Notes: generated by a model not told the origin, from the sequence alone. 64,000 nt of DNA from Allorhizobium borbori (GCF_014196535.1 NZ_JACIDU010000010.1:62001-126000); one strand, 5' to 3'; positions 55,722 to 64,000 are shown, counted from the first letter of the stretch. Numbers and translations are program-made.

Positions 55722-55900
55722 GTCACCCATGCCAGAATGCGGGGCGCATTCCGGCGCGGACATCCGTCGCGGTGACAATCGAAGCGTTGCTGCTGGCGGA
55801 TCTGCCGGAACGGGTTACCGTATCCCGCATCCCGAAAACCTCCAGCGGCGAAGATGTCACCCGGCCATGCGCCATGCGCCTGGCCCTCCGGAGGTTCCGC

Positions 55901-57772
55901 ATGAGGAAACTGCTTTTCACCACCAGCCTTGCCGCTATTGCCGCGTCGTCCGTTCCCGCCGCTGCGCAGGATGCGGCTTTGCAGAACGAAACCACGCTCG
56001 CGCCCATCGTCGTCGTCACGCCGCTGCGCCGTGAAAGCGCGCTGGCGGGTGCCACGGCATCGGTAACGGTTATCGACCGGGAGACGATCGATAAGGCGCC
56101 TACGAACGACGTCGCACAGCTTCTGAAGTCCTATGCGGGCGTATCCGTGAACGCCTATGGCGGTCTAGGTTCCTCGTCGGGCGTCCAGCTTCGTGGCATG
56201 TCCAGCACGCAGACGCTGATCCTGGTCAATGGCGTGCGCACGGCCTCTGCCACGCTCGGCTCCTCGAGCCTTGCCAATATTCCGCTGGAATCCATCGAAC
56301 GTATCGAAATCGTCAAGGGGCCCCGTTCGGCGGCCTATGGCGCGGATGCCATCGGCGGCGTCATCAACATCATCACCAAGCAGGGCGGAGCATGTCCGCA
56401 GGGCAAAGCCATCTGCGGCAGCATCACCGCCGGCGTGTCCCATCCGTGGGGTGGATTCACCGCGGTTGATGTGCGGGGTCAGAAGGATGACGTGACCTTT
56501 GCGGTTGGCGCGAACCTTCTCGGCACGCGTGGCTATGATTTCACGCTCAATGGTCTTGAGCCCGACGATGACGGCTTCCTGCGCGGGGCAATGAACTTCG
56601 CGCTCGCGAAGAAATTTGATTGGGGCAAGATCTATGCGGACGGCCTGTTTTCGCGCGGTCGCAGCCAGTTCGATGCCTCCTGGGGTGGCAACGAGACCGA
56701 TTCAACCGCCTTTTCCGGCAAGGCCGGCGTGCGCGTCGATCACGGTGACGACTGGACGACGACCGTCGAGGCTTCGCAGGGCTTCGACAAGGCTGAGAAT
56801 TTCCGTGACGGGACAGCCGGAACGGAGGACTACATCACCCGCCGCACCGGCGTTCTGGCCCGCACAGAAAAGAGCCTGGAAGCCGGTGGCTTCGATCACA
56901 CCTTCCTGCTCGGCAGTGAATATTACCACGAGAGCATTACGACCAATGCCGGCGCCTATGCGGAAACCTCGCGCGATCTCTCGGCCATCTTCGCGCAATA
57001 CTCGCTGGAACGGGATGCCTGGCACTTCGATAGCGGCGTGCGTTATGACTACAATGAACAGTTCGGCGATGCGCTGACCTATAATCTCGGTGCGGCCTAT
57101 GACGTGAACTCGGATCTGACGCTGCGCGCCTCCTGGGGTACGGGTTTCCGGGCACCGTCGTTCAACGATCTCTACTACCCCTTCTCCGGCAATCCCGATC
57201 TCGATCCCGAACGTTCGCGCACGGCGGAAGTGGGTTTCACCTGGGCTCCGGGCGTCGATACGCGGTTCGAAGCCTCGCTCTACCGGACCTGGTTGAAGGA
57301 TGGCATCGCCTGGGCGCCCGATCCGGCCGATCCCTCCGGCTTCACCTGGCGTCCCTACAACATTACCGATGCGCGCGTCTCCGGCCTCGAAATTACCGGC
57401 AGCCATGCGCTCAATGATCGTCTGACGGTGAACGGCGGTATCGACTGGCGGGACCCGCGCGACGAGTCGACCGGTAAATACATCGCCCATCGCGAGCGCT
57501 TCAAGGCCAATGCCGGCTTCACCTTCGCTGCGAATGAAGCCCTCTCCTTTGGCGTGAACGCGCTTTATGGCTCCGGTGCCTATTCCGACGCGGCGAACAC
57601 GACGCGGCTCGATTCCTATATTACGCTGGATGTGACGGCAGCCTACAAACTCGATGAGCAGTCGAGCTTCAAGCTGGCGGCGGAAAATCTGTTCGACAAG
57701 GAATATTCAACCCAGGCCGGTTATCGTGCGCCGGGCCGCACGGTGACGCTGAGCTTCACGCGGCAGTTCTGA
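55901..57772 (+). CDS. btuB: TonB-dependent cobalamin receptor BtuB
   Basis: A 623-residue outer-membrane receptor. A signal peptide (residues 1-22, ending AAAQ) is followed by a TonB box (IVVVTPLR), a plug domain (DRETIDKAPTNDVAQLLKSYAGVSVN, then LVNGVRT, IVKGPRSAAYGADAIGGVINI) and a barrel that ends in Phe (TLSFTRQF). The open frame begins at 55772, but ATG 55901 follows GGAGG and gives a signal peptide. Context with the riboswitch and the BtuCDF genes supports cobalamin as substrate. Confidence 0.92.
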   Translation: MRKLLFTTSLAAIAASSVPAAAQDAALQNETTLAPIVVVTPLRRESALAGATASVTVIDRETIDKAPTNDVAQLLKSYAGVSVNAYGGLGSSSGVQLRGMSSTQTLILVNGVRTASATLGSSSLANIPLESIERIEIVKGPRSAAYGADAIGGVINIITKQGGACPQGKAICGSITAGVSHPWGGFTAVDVRGQKDDVTFAVGANLLGTRGYDFTLNGLEPDDDGFLRGAMNFALAKKFDWGKIYADGLFSRGRSQFDASWGGNETDSTAFSGKAGVRVDHGDDWTTTVEASQGFDKAENFRDGTAGTEDYITRRTGVLARTEKSLEAGGFDHTFLLGSEYYHESITTNAGAYAETSRDLSAIFAQYSLERDAWHFDSGVRYDYNEQFGDALTYNLGAAYDVNSDLTLRASWGTGFRAPSFNDLYYPFSGNPDLDPERSRTAEVGFTWAPGVDTRFEASLYRTWLKDGIAWAPDPADPSGFTWRPYNITDARVSGLEITGSHALNDRLTVNGGIDWRDPRDESTGKYIAHRERFKANAGFTFAANEALSFGVNALYGSGAYSDAANTTRLDSYITLDVTAAYKLDEQSSFKLAAENLFDKEYSTQAGYRAPGRTVTLSFTRQF

Positions 57773-57781
57773 GGAAACGCG

Positions 57782-58648
57782 ATGACCAACAGGGCGAACC
57801 ACAGGGGAAAGGGGGCGGCGCTGGCTGCATTCCTCGCCTGTGCCCTGTTGTCAGCCATCCCGGCGTGGGCGGACACGAAGCCTGCCCGCGTCGTTTCCAT
57901 CAATCTTTGCACCGATCAGCTTGCCATGCTGATTGCCGGCAAGGGCCAGCTCCTTTCGGTGTCCGCCATCGCACGCGATCCGCAAAGCTCCGCCATGGTG
58001 AAGGAAGCCGAGGGCTTTCCCGTCAACCACGGTCAGGCGGAGGAAATCTTCCTGCAGAAGCCCGATCTCGTGCTGGCCGGCGTCTACACCACTCGCGCCA
58101 CCGTCGGTCTTCTCAAGGAACTGAACATCCGCGTCGAGCAATTCGCGCCGGAAACCTCGTTCGATGACGTCAAGGCCAGCATGCGGCGTATGGGTGTTCT
58201 GCTCGGTCAGGAAATGCGGGCGGAGGAACTGGTCGGCCAGATCGATGCTGAACTCGACCGGCTGAAGCGTCTGCCGCGCTCCGGCAAGCTGGCCGCGCTT
58301 TATTATGCCAACAGCTATACCTCCGGTTCCGGAACGCTGGCGCATGCGGCGCTCGAGGCGGCCGGGCTCGAAAACCTTGCGGCCCGGCTCGGCATTCAAG
58401 GCACGGCGTCCATTCCGCTGGAAGCGCTGGTTCTTGCCATGCCGGATGTCGTCGTGGCCGGTGATCGTGATTACAAGCCGCCAGCGCTGGCGCAGGAAAA
58501 TTTTGTCCACCCGGCCTTTCGGGCACTCATAGAACATAGCGGCGAGGTCGCCATGCCGGTGCGTAACACGGTCTGCGGCGGCCCGTTCACCCTTGCGGCC
58601 GTTCACATGCTGCGCGCCGCCGCGGGCCAGGAACTGGTTGCGCGATGA
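57782..58648 (+). CDS. btuF: ABC transporter periplasmic cobalamin-binding protein (BtuF-like)
   Basis: A 288-residue protein with a Sec signal peptide ending AWA (about residue 31) and a cluster 8-type binding-protein fold (ARVVSINLCTDQLAMLI, then DLVLAGVYTTRATVGLLKEL). Nine bases after btuB and overlapping the permease by four bases (ATGA). BtuF identity rests mostly on position in the operon; iron-siderophore binders look similar. Confidence 0.85.
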   Translation: MTNRANHRGKGAALAAFLACALLSAIPAWADTKPARVVSINLCTDQLAMLIAGKGQLLSVSAIARDPQSSAMVKEAEGFPVNHGQAEEIFLQKPDLVLAGVYTTRATVGLLKELNIRVEQFAPETSFDDVKASMRRMGVLLGQEMRAEELVGQIDAELDRLKRLPRSGKLAALYYANSYTSGSGTLAHAALEAAGLENLAARLGIQGTASIPLEALVLAMPDVVVAGDRDYKPPALAQENFVHPAFRALIEHSGEVAMPVRNTVCGGPFTLAAVHMLRAAAGQELVAR

Positions 58649-59643
58649 TGGCTTCACGCGGCTACTGGTTGCTCATCGGCGGCCTCACGTTTCTGACGTT
58701 CGTGCTGTTCGTGCTGTCACTGGCGCTTGGTCCGGCGGGTATTGCCTTCGGCGAAAGCCTTTCGGCGCTTTTTTCCGGTGATGGCGGACCCATCGTCCTC
58801 ATCATGCAGGAAATCCGTCTGCCGCGCGCCATTCTCGGGCTTCTGACCGGGGCGACGCTCGGTCTTTCCGGCGCGGTTCTTCAGGGCTTTTTGCGCAATC
58901 CGCTGGCAGAACCGGGGCTGGTCGGCATTTCGTCGTCTGCTTCGCTTGGCGCGGTGCTTGCCATCTATACCGGGTTTTCGGCGGCCTTTCCACTCGGTCT
59001 GCCACTGGCGGCGCTTGCCGGCGCGCTCATTGCGGTGATTGTCGTGCAGGCATTGGCCGGGTCCGGTGGCGTGCTCACGGTCATTCTGGCGGGGGTCGCG
59101 GTATCGAGCTTTGCCTCGGCCATGACGTCGCTGGCGCTTAATCTTTCGCCAAATCCCTTTGCCGCGCTTGAAATCATGTTCTGGATGCTTGGTTCGCTGG
59201 CCGATCGGTCGATGACGCATGTGTGGCTGGCCACACCCTTCATTCTTGCGGGCTGGCTGATGCTGGCAAGCCTCGGGCGGTCGCTCGATGCGCTGACGCT
59301 CGGCGCCGATGCGGCGGCCAGCATGGGAGTCGATCTCAACCGCACCCGTCGCTTTGCCATTCTCGGCACGGCGCTTTCGGTTGGCGCGGCCACGGCCGTC
59401 GCCGGCGCCATCGGTTTCGTCGGGCTTGTCATTCCCCATATCCTGCGGCCACTGACGGGTGGTCTGCAATCGCGGCTTTTGCCGGCGAGCGCGCTTGGCG
59501 GCGCCAGCATGATCCTTGCCGCGGATATTCTCGTGCGTTTCGTCGCGCCGGGCCGCGACCTGAAGCTCGGTGTGCTGACGGCGATTGTCGGGGCGCCCTT
59601 CTTCCTGTGGCTGGTGTGGAAAAGCCGGAGGGATCTCCTGTGA
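58645..59643 (+). CDS. btuC: FecCD-family permease of cobalamin ABC transporter (BtuC-like)
   Basis: A 332-residue permease with about ten membrane segments. Signatures RLPRAILGLLTGATLGLSGAVLQGFLRNPLAEPGLVGIS and ATAVAGAIGFVGLVIPHILRPLTGG are FecCD/BtuC hallmarks. Start ATG 58645 overlaps btuF; a second ATG at 58648 is possible. Ends in a four-base overlap with the ATPase gene. Confidence 0.9.
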   Translation: MMASRGYWLLIGGLTFLTFVLFVLSLALGPAGIAFGESLSALFSGDGGPIVLIMQEIRLPRAILGLLTGATLGLSGAVLQGFLRNPLAEPGLVGISSSASLGAVLAIYTGFSAAFPLGLPLAALAGALIAVIVVQALAGSGGVLTVILAGVAVSSFASAMTSLALNLSPNPFAALEIMFWMLGSLADRSMTHVWLATPFILAGWLMLASLGRSLDALTLGADAAASMGVDLNRTRRFAILGTALSVGAATAVAGAIGFVGLVIPHILRPLTGGLQSRLLPASALGGASMILAADILVRFVAPGRDLKLGVLTAIVGAPFFLWLVWKSRRDLL

Positions 59644-60425
59644 GCGGCCCCCTCCTCGATATTGCCGGCCTTGATGTCGATCTCGGCGGCACGTCTGTGG
59701 TGCGCGGTCTTTCGCTCAGCGTGAAGACGGGTGAATTCGTCGGCCTTATCGGCCCGAATGGTGCGGGCAAGTCCACGCTGCTGCGCGCAATCGCCGGGCT
59801 CATACCGGTGGGCGGCACGGTTTCGGTCGCCGGCGAGCGGCTGGACCGCCTCGGAACGACGGAGCGCGCCTTGCGCCTTGCCTATGTGCCACAGGAGCAT
59901 GAAATCGCCTGGCCGGTGCCGGTGGAAACATTGGTGGCGCTTGGCCGCACGCCGCATCGCTCGAGCTTTACGCCGCTTTCTTCGAGGGATCGCCAGACGG
60001 TGAAGGATGCCATGGTGCGCATGGATGTGGCACGGTTTGCCAAGCGGCCGGCGACCGCCCTTTCCGGCGGCGAAAAGGCCCGTGTGCTGATTGCAAGGGC
60101 GCTGGCGCAGGATACGCCGCTCATCCTGGCTGATGAGCCCGCCGCAGGGCTTGATCCCGCCTATCAGATCGCGCTGATGCGCGTTTTCCGCGATCTTGCC
60201 GGCGAAGGGCGCGGCATTATCGCCTCCATGCATGATCTCGGCCTTTCGGCCCGCTGGTGCACACGGCTCGTGCTCCTGAACGGTGGAAAGATCGTGGCCG
60301 ATGGTCCGCCGGAGGCAGTCCTGACGCCTGAGACGCTCCGCTCCATCTACGGCGTCAGCGGTTTCTTCGGCACGGCGGAGGATGGTCTCGTCGTGCAGCC
60401 GCTCGATCTCGTCGAGCGGCGCTGA
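59640..60425 (+). CDS. btuD: ABC transporter ATPase of cobalamin uptake (BtuD-like)
   Basis: A 261-residue ATP-binding protein. Walker A GPNGAGKST at 38-46, signature LSGGEKARV and Walker B LILADEP are all intact, with the switch His in MHDLG. The start is GTG at 59640, overlapping the permease stop, with GGAGGGA upstream. The open frame in the track extends further upstream, but that part is inside the permease gene. Confidence 0.92.
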   Translation: MSGPLLDIAGLDVDLGGTSVVRGLSLSVKTGEFVGLIGPNGAGKSTLLRAIAGLIPVGGTVSVAGERLDRLGTTERALRLAYVPQEHEIAWPVPVETLVALGRTPHRSSFTPLSSRDRQTVKDAMVRMDVARFAKRPATALSGGEKARVLIARALAQDTPLILADEPAAGLDPAYQIALMRVFRDLAGEGRGIIASMHDLGLSARWCTRLVLLNGGKIVADGPPEAVLTPETLRSIYGVSGFFGTAEDGLVVQPLDLVERR

Positions 60426-60431
60426 CGGGTG

Positions 60432-60569
60432 CTACGGTTTTGGCTTGAAGAGGGAAACCGCCTGCGGCAACGTGGTCTTGGCCCTGCCATGCGCCAGCGG
60501 AATGAGAAGCACGACCAGCGCCAATGCGGCCACGAAGATCGCCCCCGATTTCAGTTTCAGATGTTTCAA
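60432..60569 (-). CDS. 45-residue predicted membrane protein, TTG start
   Basis: A short frame with TTG at 60569 and GGAGG five bases before it. The product (MKHLKLKSGAIFVAALALVV...) has a basic start, one hydrophobic segment (about residues 9-26) and a basic tail ending FKPKP. It could be a single-pass membrane peptide or an uncleaved signal-like peptide. It follows the histidine kinase on the same strand (59-base gap), so co-transcription with the two-component genes is likely. Family unknown. Confidence 0.5.
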   Translation of the reverse strand: MKHLKLKSGAIFVAALALVVLLIPLAHGRAKTTLPQAVSLFKPKP

Positions 60570-60628
60570 GCGCGGTCCTCCACGCTCCCCTCTTGCCAGC
60601 CGAAACTGACACCGGACTGAACGGGGCC

Positions 60629-61969
60629 TCAATCCTGGTGCGGAAAGCGGACGACGGCTTCAAACCCGTCATCGCGGCCGGAGGCCGGTGAAGCGAGCGT
60701 CAGCGTCGCATGCATCTGTTCAAGGAAACGGGTGGCGATGGACAGGCCAAGCCCGGAGCCGGTGGCAGTGGTGTGGCCGCGCTGGAAGCGGCCCGTCAAC
60801 TTGGCCAGTTCATCCGGTGTATAGACCGGGCCGCCATTCACGACGCTGATGGAGCCATCGGCTTTCAGGCTAACCTCGACCGGTGCGTCGGGATCGCCAT
60901 GGATCAGCGCGTTTTCGATGAGGTTGCGCAGTGCAATGGCGAAGGCATCGGCATTGTAATGGCCATGGAGTCTGGCGTTCGGAGCGCAGCGGCAGATCAG
61001 GCGGTCTTCGTCTTGTCCGGAATGGTGGAACTCGTCGATCAGGACGCGCAGGACGGGGATGAGATCCACCGGCTTTTCAGAGACGCCGACGCCCGCCTGG
61101 GCGCGGGAAAGCTGCAGCAGCTTTTCGGCGAGATGGTTAAGCTTGACCAGCGAGGTTTCAATCTGCCCGGCCCTTCGCTTGCCCGGCCCTTGTCCCAGTT
61201 CGTTGATCAGCAACTGCGTCTGCGCCAGCGCGCCGGCGATCGGGGTGCGAAGCTCGTGTGCACTGTTGGCGGTGAACTCCCGCTCCGCCTCCAGCGCATT
61301 GCGCAGCCGCTGCAGCAGAACGTTGACCGAACCGGCGATCGGCAGCAGCTCCAGCGGCAGTGCATCTGTTTTCAGAAGCTCCATGTTGCCGCTGTCCTTG
61401 GCTTCGATCTCGAGACCGAGATCATCAACCGGCGCGAGTGCGCGGCGCGTGATGACCCAGCTCAGCGCCAGTCCGAGTGGCAGCAGGGCAAATATTGGCA
61501 GGAATAGCGCCAGTCCCGTTTCGGAAAGCGCCTCGCGTCGGTTGGCGAAGGCATCCGCCACCTGCACGAAGATGGTGTTGCTGACGCCGGTCGCCGTGTA
61601 ATAGCGATGCGTGTCGTCGCTCCAGAAGCCGCCCTGCAAGGGCGCGGGGAAGGGTGTCGGGGGGGCGTCGTGCGAGTGGATGAGGACTTTGCCGGTCTTG
61701 TCGCGCACCTGATAGGTCAGGTATTCGCCTTCCTCATCCGGCCGTGCGGCCTGAAGCTGCTGCGGGGCGACAATTTCCTCCTTGCGGAAGAGGTCATCCA
61801 CCACCAGAGGAACGAGCCGCTCGGCGGTTTCCTGCAGGGAAGAGTCGAAGGTTTCGTCATACTCCTCTTCCATCACCGACAGGCCCATCACTGTGGCTAT
61901 GAGCCAGATGAGCGTGATGCTGGTCATCAGGCCGATGAGCAGACGACGGGTCATGGAGTGGTTGTTCAT
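60629..61969 (-). CDS. Sensor histidine kinase (QseC/PmrB-like)
   Basis: A 446-residue membrane sensor kinase. Two hydrophobic segments (about 9-32 and 150-170) flank a periplasmic sensor region of about 110 residues. The H-box is NSAHELRTPIAG, the N-box is RNLIENALIHG and the G-box is TGSGLGLSIA. A HAMP-like segment follows TM2. The start ATG at 61969 lies 52 bases after the response regulator stop. Signal unknown. Confidence 0.9.
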   Translation of the reverse strand: MNNHSMTRRLLIGLMTSITLIWLIATVMGLSVMEEEYDETFDSSLQETAERLVPLVVDDLFRKEEIVAPQQLQAARPDEEGEYLTYQVRDKTGKVLIHSHDAPPTPFPAPLQGGFWSDDTHRYYTATGVSNTIFVQVADAFANRREALSETGLALFLPIFALLPLGLALSWVITRRALAPVDDLGLEIEAKDSGNMELLKTDALPLELLPIAGSVNVLLQRLRNALEAEREFTANSAHELRTPIAGALAQTQLLINELGQGPGKRRAGQIETSLVKLNHLAEKLLQLSRAQAGVGVSEKPVDLIPVLRVLIDEFHHSGQDEDRLICRCAPNARLHGHYNADAFAIALRNLIENALIHGDPDAPVEVSLKADGSISVVNGGPVYTPDELAKLTGRFQRGHTTATGSGLGLSIATRFLEQMHATLTLASPASGRDDGFEAVVRFPHQD

Positions 61970-62021
61970 GTCAGCGTCGGCGCCCGTTCATCCTCATCAT
62001 CGCGCCATTGTCGCAAACGGT

Positions 62022-62681
62022 TCAGTCCCTGCCAAGCCGGTAACCGACGCCACGTACCGTGACGATGTTTTCCTTGCCCAACTTCTTGCGCAGGCGGCTG
62101 ACATAGACCTCGACAGTGTTGCTTTCGATTTCCGATCCGAAGGCGTAGAGCGCTTCCTCGATCTGGCTCTTGGAAACGACGGCGCCGGGGCGGGCCAGCA
62201 GCATGTCGAGCACGGCCCACTCGCGGCCGGAAAGGGTCAGCGGCGCGCCGTCGAGCGTCACGAACCGGTCGGCTGCGTTGATGTCCAGTTGGCCGACGCG
62301 GACATTGGCGGTGGCGCGGCCATTGGTGCGGCGGGCAACCGCCTGCATGCGGGCGGAAAGCTCGTCGAGATTGAAGGGCTTGACGAGATAGTCGTCCGCG
62401 CCGAAGTTCAGGCCCTCGATGCGGTCGGAAATCTGGTCGTGCGCTGTCAGGATGATCACGGGTGTCGTGCCGCCCTCGTTGCGGTAGGTGCGCAGAAGGT
62501 CGATGCCGCGGCCGTCGGGCAGGCGCAGATCGAGAAGAATCATGCCGTAGCTCGTGGTGTCGAGTGCGGCGTGCGCATCGGTAATGTTCGTCATCCAGTC
62601 CACCGCGTGGCTCTGCAGGGTCACATGGTCACGCACGGCTTCGCCCAGAATGACGTCGTCTTCCACAAGAAGAATTCTCAA
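62022..62681 (-). CDS. OmpR-family response regulator (QseB/PmrA-like)
   Basis: A 219-residue response regulator with the phosphoacceptor Asp51 in ILLDLRLPDG, conserved Asp8/9 (LLVEDD) and Lys in LVKPF, then a winged-helix DNA-binding domain (LTLSGREWAVLDMLL, VEVYVSRLRKKLG). The start is TTG at 62681, preceded by GGGAGG at a short spacing. It faces the PepSY gene across 199 bases, which suggests that it controls its own divergent partner genes. Confidence 0.92.
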   Translation of the reverse strand: MRILLVEDDVILGEAVRDHVTLQSHAVDWMTNITDAHAALDTTSYGMILLDLRLPDGRGIDLLRTYRNEGGTTPVIILTAHDQISDRIEGLNFGADDYLVKPFNLDELSARMQAVARRTNGRATANVRVGQLDINAADRFVTLDGAPLTLSGREWAVLDMLLARPGAVVSKSQIEEALYAFGSEIESNTVEVYVSRLRKKLGKENIVTVRGVGYRLGRD

Positions 62682-62762
62682 GCAACCTCCCAGCGTATCC
62701 TTGTCGCCTTGCCGCTTTCGGGACCGGCGCAGAATACTTATCTCATTTTTCTTCTTAAATGA

Positions 62763-62778
62763 CTGACAAAACTGTCAG
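62763..62778. promoter_or_regulatory. Inverted repeat in the divergent gap of response regulator and PepSY genes
   Basis: CTGACA and TGTCAG (62763-62768 and 62773-62778) form a perfect 6-base inverted repeat with a 4-base spacer. TGTCAG recurs at 62825-62830. OmpR-family regulators often bind repeats in such gaps, but this pattern has not been matched to a known box. Confidence 0.35.
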
Positions 62779-62880
62779 GAACCTGAACGTCTTCGCCGCA
62801 TCATTTTTCCAGCGTTCAGTCGTATGTCAGTGAGCCGGTGCAAAAACGGCCATCGTTATTTCATTCAAAGGAGAAATCGA

Positions 62881-63147
62881 ATGAAACTCGTTCTCAGCGC
62901 CGTCCTTCTGTCCGTTGTCGCCTCGGGGGCGGCTCTTGCTGCCGACAAGTGCAAGGTCCCGGTCGGCGAGTGGCAGCCGCGTGAAAAGCTTCAGGGTCAG
63001 CTCGAGCAGAAGGGCTGGAAAGTCCGCTCGATCAAGACGGAAGACGGCTGCTACGAAGCCTATGCCATTGATGCCGCCGGCAAGAAGGTTGAAGCCTACT
63101 TCAACCCCAAGACGCTCGAAGCCGTCGACAAGAAGAGCAACGATTGA
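62881..63147 (+). CDS. PepSY-domain periplasmic protein
   Basis: An 88-residue protein with a Sec signal peptide (residues 1-20, ending ALA) and a single PepSY-type domain (GQLEQKGWKVRSIKTEDGCYEAYAIDAAGKKVEAYFNPKT). AAAGGAG precedes the ATG. The stop overlaps the start of the cytochrome b561 gene by one base. PepSY proteins next to two-component systems and cytochrome b561 form a common set in Rhizobiales. Confidence 0.87.
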   Translation: MKLVLSAVLLSVVASGAALAADKCKVPVGEWQPREKLQGQLEQKGWKVRSIKTEDGCYEAYAIDAAGKKVEAYFNPKTLEAVDKKSND

Positions 63148-63689
63148 TGAGCGAACCGACCGTTCGCATCTGGGAGCCCTATGTCAGGGTCTTCCATTGG
63201 GGCCTCGTCGCCAGCATGGCGACGGCCTGGGCGACGGGCGATGAGATTCAGAGCGTTCATGAGTTCGCCGGCTACACCGCCGGCGCGCTCGTTGCCTCCC
63301 GTCTCGTCATGGGCTTCGTCGGCGGGCGCTATACCCGCTTCACCCAGTTCGTGAAGGGGCCGCGCACCGTGCTTTCCTATGCCTCGTCCCTGAGACGCGG
63401 CGAGGAACGACGTTATCTCGGCCACAATCCCCTTGGCGGCGCCATGGTGGTGTGCCTGCTGGGCCTCGTGTCCGGCATCGCCTTCACCGGCTGGCTCCAG
63501 ACCACCGATGCCTATTGGGGCATCGAATGGGTCGAGGAATTGCACGGCTTGCTGGTCGATATCGTTATTGGCTGCCTTGTCCTGCATGTTGGCGGTGTGA
63601 TCATGGAAAGCCGTCGTCACAAGGAAAACCTGGCCGTGGCCATGGTGACCGGTAACAAACGCGCACCTGAAGCGGGCGACATCGCCTGA
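63147..63689 (+). CDS. Cytochrome b561-like membrane protein
   Basis: A 180-residue di-haem cytochrome b561 (Ni/Fe-hydrogenase type) with four hydrophobic segments. Candidate haem-ligand His residues are in RVFHWGL, VHEFAGYTAG, LHGLLVD and VLHVGGV. Couples electron transfer across the membrane in relatives. It follows PepSY in an overlapping pair and ends before a strong terminator. Confidence 0.87.
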   Translation: MSEPTVRIWEPYVRVFHWGLVASMATAWATGDEIQSVHEFAGYTAGALVASRLVMGFVGGRYTRFTQFVKGPRTVLSYASSLRRGEERRYLGHNPLGGAMVVCLLGLVSGIAFTGWLQTTDAYWGIEWVEELHGLLVDIVIGCLVLHVGGVIMESRRHKENLAVAMVTGNKRAPEAGDIA

Positions 63690-63713
63690 ACCTGCATCTG
63701 CCGTCCAGCCATT

Positions 63714-63750
63714 GAAAGAGGCCGCCCTGATCTTCAGGGCGGCCTCTTTC
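63714..63750 (+). terminator. Terminator after cytochrome b561 gene
   Basis: A 17-base perfect inverted repeat with a 3-base loop (GAAAGAGGCCGCCCTGA against its complement) sits 24 bases past the stop. The T tract is short but the stem is very strong. Confidence 0.8.
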
Positions 63751-63799
63751 GTTTGGCCATGCAGGCGCTGGTGGTTGCATCCGGTGCCCCACAAACGAA

Positions 63800-63828
63800 A
63801 TCCGGCCCGGTGTCGGGCCGGGCCGGAT
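63800..63828 (-). terminator. Terminator after eptA-like gene
   Basis: Inverted repeat with arms ATCCGGCC and GGCCGGAT and further GC pairing inside, located 58 bases past the minus-strand stop at 63887; on that strand it is followed by a T-rich tract. Confidence 0.6.
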
Positions 63829-63886
63829 CTTCCATCAACGGTCGAGACAGCGTTTGGAGGCCGCTTTGAAAGTCTCCCGCCCGTGG

Positions 63887-64000
63887 TCAGGACTTCACAT
63901 CGCTGCGGCAGGCCGCAAGGACGTCGAGATCGTGTTTGTATTCCTTGGTCTGAACGTACATCAGGCCGAGAACCGTGCTGTAGAGGTTGTCGTGGGAAAC
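63887..64000 (-). CDS. eptA: Lipid A phosphoethanolamine transferase (EptA-like), C-terminal fragment
   Basis: The last 37 residues of a minus-strand gene that runs off the right edge. The frame reads SHDNLYSTVLGLMYVQTKEYKHDLDVL then AACR, which matches the conserved C-terminal SHDN(L)-x-VLG segment and the final Cys-Arg of EptA/MCR-type transferases. It is too short for domain confirmation. A nearby PmrAB-like two-component system fits such a gene. Confidence 0.75.
   Translation of the reverse strand, partial: VSHDNLYSTVLGLMYVQTKEYKHDLDVLAACRSDVKS

Noticed and set aside
55735-55900. Leader peptide in the btuB leader (frame from about 55729)
   Set aside because: Low-complexity, no ribosome binding site seen, overlaps the end of the riboswitch region.

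Overview
This window reads as chromosomal DNA of a Rhizobiaceae alphaproteobacterium, most likely Agrobacterium or close Rhizobium. The basis is the gene order rho-mnmE-mnmG-rsmG-parA-parB-holA-lptE-leuS, the very large NAD-dependent glutamate dehydrogenase, a DUF1013 (TrcR) regulator, high GC at third codon positions, and parS-type palindromes around the parAB genes. No transposon, phage, CRISPR array, tRNA or rRNA gene was seen. Almost all genes are intact and tightly packed. I had only the sequence, so all family names rest on motif recognition.

Region 1 (1-6534, plus strand): the 3' end of rho, then tRNA modification (mnmE, mnmG), 16S rRNA methylation (rsmG) and chromosome partitioning (parA, parB). 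Three parS-like sites lie between mnmE and the start of rsmG. This suggests an origin-proximal centromere region. Region 2 (6562-10804, minus strand): the leuS-lptE-holA operon. Region 3 (10987-19344): a YggS protein, TrcR, a secreted nuclease, an SdhAF4-like protein, htpX-rsmB, a heparinase II/III-like protein and purH. Region 4 (19426-31961): glutamate dehydrogenase, pyridoxal kinase, beta-carbonic anhydrase, a lytic transglycosylase, asd, an FMN reductase, an MHS-type transporter with a large periplasmic insertion, and a PAP2 phosphatase.

Region 5 (32047-38435): leuB, pseudoazurin, leuD, a CitE-like lyase, a small metalloprotease, the bfd-bfr iron-storage pair and rppH. Region 6 (38475-43477, minus strand): a cell-envelope and ribosome cluster running rsfS, rlmH, an EnvC-like protein, ctpA and a YibQ-like deacetylase. 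Region 7 (43592-49616, minus strand): a full Mrp-type cation/proton antiporter operon with fused A and B subunits. Region 8 (49814-54827): a small exported protein, a LysE exporter, an M3 oligopeptidase and an aromatic-acid-type MFS transporter.

Region 9 (54880-60425): a vitamin B12 acquisition locus. Two separate cobalamin riboswitches are present. The first precedes a NrdH-like redoxin whose active site is Cys-x-x-Ser rather than Cys-x-x-Cys. The second precedes btuB, followed by a BtuF-like binding protein, permease and ATPase in overlapping frames. Region 10 (60432-64000): a small membrane peptide and a two-component system facing a PepSY protein and a cytochrome b561, with the 3' end of an EptA-type lipid A phosphoethanolamine transferase at the edge. 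The most unusual feature is the B12-controlled CxxS redoxin between two riboswitches. The parS cluster, the MHS insertion and several small genes with TTG starts are secondary points.
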